Below, piece after piece: positions 62,541 to 64,000 of a DNA stretch of 64,000 bases. Where the stretch lies: positions 310,001-374,000 of the forward strand of contig NZ_RAPE01000001.1 of NCBI RefSeq assembly GCF_003651245.1, in the 5' to 3' direction. The translations under genes were made by a program, and so were the position numbers. The stretch comes from Roseovarius spongiae (GTDB lineage: Bacteria; Pseudomonadota; Alphaproteobacteria; Rhodobacterales; Rhodobacteraceae). Within the stretch, counting starts at the first letter, position 1, and each line of letters opens with the position of its first letter. The notes under the pieces are model-generated. The model saw only the letters and a program-made list of their open reading frames with translations, was not told the origin of the DNA and made no database searches.

Positions 62541-64000
62541 ATGTGCGCCGACACGACCCAGACAACCGAATACAAGCAGACGCTGAACCTGCCGCAGACC
62601 GACTTCCCGATGCGCGCAGGGCTACCCAAGCGCGAACCCGAATGGCTGAAACGGTGGGAGGAGATCGGCATCTACGACCGCCTGCGTGAACGGGCAGGGG
62701 ACCGGCCGCCCTTCACCCTGCATGACGGCCCTCCCTACGCCAACGGGCACCTCCATATCGGCCACGCGCTGAACAAGATCCTCAAGGACATGGTCGTGCG
62801 GTCCCAGCAGATGATGGGCCGCGACGCGCGCTACATCCCCGGTTGGGATTGCCACGGTCTGCCCATTGAATGGAAGATCGAGGAACAGTATCGCGCCAAG
62901 GGCCGCAACAAGGACGAGATCGACATCGTCGATTTCCGCCAGGAATGCCGCAAGTTCGCCGATGGCTGGATCGACATCCAGCGCGAGGAGTTCAAGCGCC
63001 TCGGCGTCACCGGTGCCTGGGACCGTCCGTATCTCACGATGGATTACCGCGCCGAGCGGATCATCGCGGAGGAGTTCCAGAAGTTCCTGATGAACGGCAC
63101 GCTCTACCAGGGCTCCAAGCCGGTGATGTGGTCGCCGGTTGAGAAGACCGCGCTGGCCGAGGCGGAGGTCGAATACCACGACAAGGAGAGCTTTACGGTC
63201 TGGGTGAAGTTCGAGGTAGTTCAGGCCGGCGCAAGCGGAACAGAGCCCATGGACCTCGCCGCCAGGGCTGATGATCTGCTGAATTCTTATGTGGTGATCT
63301 GGACCACCACACCCTGGACCATCCCGTCGAACAAGGCTGTGGTTTACGGGGAGGATATTTCGTACGGACTTTACGAAGTCACGAAAGCACCCGATGAATG
63401 TTGGGCGAAGGTCGGCGAAAAATACATCCTTGCGGACAAATGCGCGGAAGATGTCATGGGCCGTGCACGGTTGGACGATGACATGTATCGTCGATTGCGC
63501 GATGTAACCGTCGACGAACTTCTGCATATCAAGCTGATGCACCCCTTGGCCCACGCCGAAGGCTCCAACGGCGAATGGGACGCCCCCCGCGATTTCCGCG
63601 CCGCCGATTTCGTCACCGACGAGGAAGGCACCGGTTTCGTCCACTGCGCCCCCAGCCACGGGATGGAGGAGTTCGAGCTTTACCGCGATCTCGGGATGCT
63701 CGCCGATGTCATTACCTACAACGTGATGGACGACGGCGCTTTCCGCGAAGATCTGCCGTTCTTCGGGGGCAAACGCATCCTCAAGCCCAACGGCAAGGAA
63801 GGCGACGCCAACAAGGCCGTGATCGACAAGCTGGCCGAGGTCGGCGGCCTGCTGGCGCGCGGCAAGATCAAGCACAGCTATCCGCATAGCTGGCGCTCCA
63901 AGGCGCCGATCATCTATCGCAACACGCCGCAATGGTTCGCCGCCATCGACCGCCCCGTGGGCGACGGGCAGGACGACTACGGCAAAACGATCCGCCAGCG
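62541..64000 (+). CDS. ileS: Isoleucyl-tRNA synthetase (partial, runs off the window)
   Basis: Class I aminoacyl-tRNA synthetase charging tRNA-Ile. The first 486 codons are present. The HIGH motif is seen as [16 protein letters not shown] (about 66-81); WDCHGLPIE follows, and the editing (CP1) domain has [11 protein letters not shown] and [15 protein letters not shown]. The KMSKS motif would be beyond the window. No zinc-ribbon or T-box leader is visible. Codons 225-335 (about 63210-63545) are markedly less GC-rich than the rest, suggesting recombination inside the gene. ATG 62541 follows GAAGGA. Confidence 0.95.
   Translation, partial: MCADTTQTTEYKQTLNLPQTDFPMRAGLPKREPEWLKRWEEIGIYDRLRERAGDRPPFTLHDGPPYANGHLHIGHALNKILKDMVVRSQQMMGRDARYIPGWDCHGLPIEWKIEEQYRAKGRNKDEIDIVDFRQECRKFADGWIDIQREEFKRLGVTGAWDRPYLTMDYRAERIIAEEFQKFLMNGTLYQGSKPVMWSPVEKTALAEAEVEYHDKESFTVWVKFEVVQAGASGTEPMDLAARADDLLNSYVVIWTTTPWTIPSNKAVVYGEDISYGLYEVTKAPDECWAKVGEKYILADKCAEDVMGRARLDDDMYRRLRDVTVDELLHIKLMHPLAHAEGSNGEWDAPRDFRAADFVTDEEGTGFVHCAPSHGMEEFELYRDLGMLADVITYNVMDDGAFREDLPFFGGKRILKPNGKEGDANKAVIDKLAEVGGLLARGKIKHSYPHSWRSKAPIIYRNTPQWFAAIDRPVGDGQDDYGKTIRQ

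Noticed and set aside
62243-62671. Minus-strand ORF ending LRGLEPPTPSLRMTCSTS
   Set aside because: This is the well-known spurious product of reading a tRNA gene antisense.

Overview
The window looks like chromosomal DNA of a high-GC alphaproteobacterium, most likely order Rhodobacterales (Roseobacter/Rhodobacteraceae type). The evidence is the gene content and order: argH - small lipoprotein - lysA - TIGR02302 protein with tlpA divergent; hemD - mitofilin/COG4223 - hemY; pyrB followed by a degenerate dihydroorotase; a non-pyrrolysine MttB-like gene beside a dimethylglycine-dehydrogenase-like gene; and a GcvA-type LysR beside a dipeptide-type ABC transporter. Coding density is very high, many genes overlap by 4 bp (ATGA or GTGA), and no insertion sequence, prophage, CRISPR array or replication origin was seen.

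Layout. 1-4.6 kb: mtgA, a glutathione S-transferase, queG and a hydantoinase A-like ATPase. 4.6-12.8 kb: a catabolic block with a LysR regulator, an MttB-family methyltransferase without an amber codon, kbl and tdh (threonine to glycine plus acetyl-CoA), a PEP-mutase/isocitrate-lyase-like enzyme and a flavin/folate demethylase of the dimethylglycine/sarcosine dehydrogenase type; I read it as methylated-amine and glycine-linked C1 metabolism. 13-15.2 kb: pmbA (tldE) and a CysQ-like phosphatase. 15.2-19.1 kb (minus strand): pyrB, two small membrane-associated proteins, a PyrC homologue lacking catalytic residues, and plsY. 19.3-21.2 kb: an overlapping trio of a family-4-like uracil-DNA glycosylase, a phosphoesterase and moaB. 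21.3-26.2 kb: a two-gene RND efflux system. 26.1-34.0 kb: a DsbD-alpha-like protein, yqgE, and the argH-lysA block with divergent tlpA.

34.0-38.8 kb: MaoC and M20 hydrolase pair, an FMN-dependent 2-hydroxyacid oxidase, a Cds1-like cysteine desulfhydrase and a BetI-like repressor. 38.9-47.4 kb: betA divergent from that repressor, a GcvA-like regulator and a complete ABC importer (binding protein, two permeases, fused double ATPase) with a strong hairpin after the binding-protein gene. 47.5-50.3 kb: a small four-helix membrane protein, an orphan OmpR-type response regulator and ribA, with a 12-bp perfect inverted repeat between the last two. 50.3-54.5 kb (minus): aldehyde dehydrogenase, GT25 and GT11 glycosyltransferases, and a kinase-like protein with a C-terminal domain resembling AMP-binding_C. 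54.6-58.3 kb: 1-Cys peroxiredoxin, an apparent independent short transcript, then EVE, YciI, gpsA and tsaD. 58.4-64 kb: hemD, mitofilin-like, hemY with a zinc ribbon, tRNA-Thr(CGU) and ileS (runs off the end).

Most notable signals: a dispersed intergenic sequence family (about six copies, consensus around GAGTATT-N4-GAACATTGAAAG); a candidate small RNA after the peroxiredoxin gene; the degenerate dihydroorotase co-transcribed with pyrB; the kinase/AMP-binding_C fusion; and a low-GC segment inside the ileS editing domain that looks recombinant. All functional assignments are from reading motifs and recalled family features; no database search was possible.
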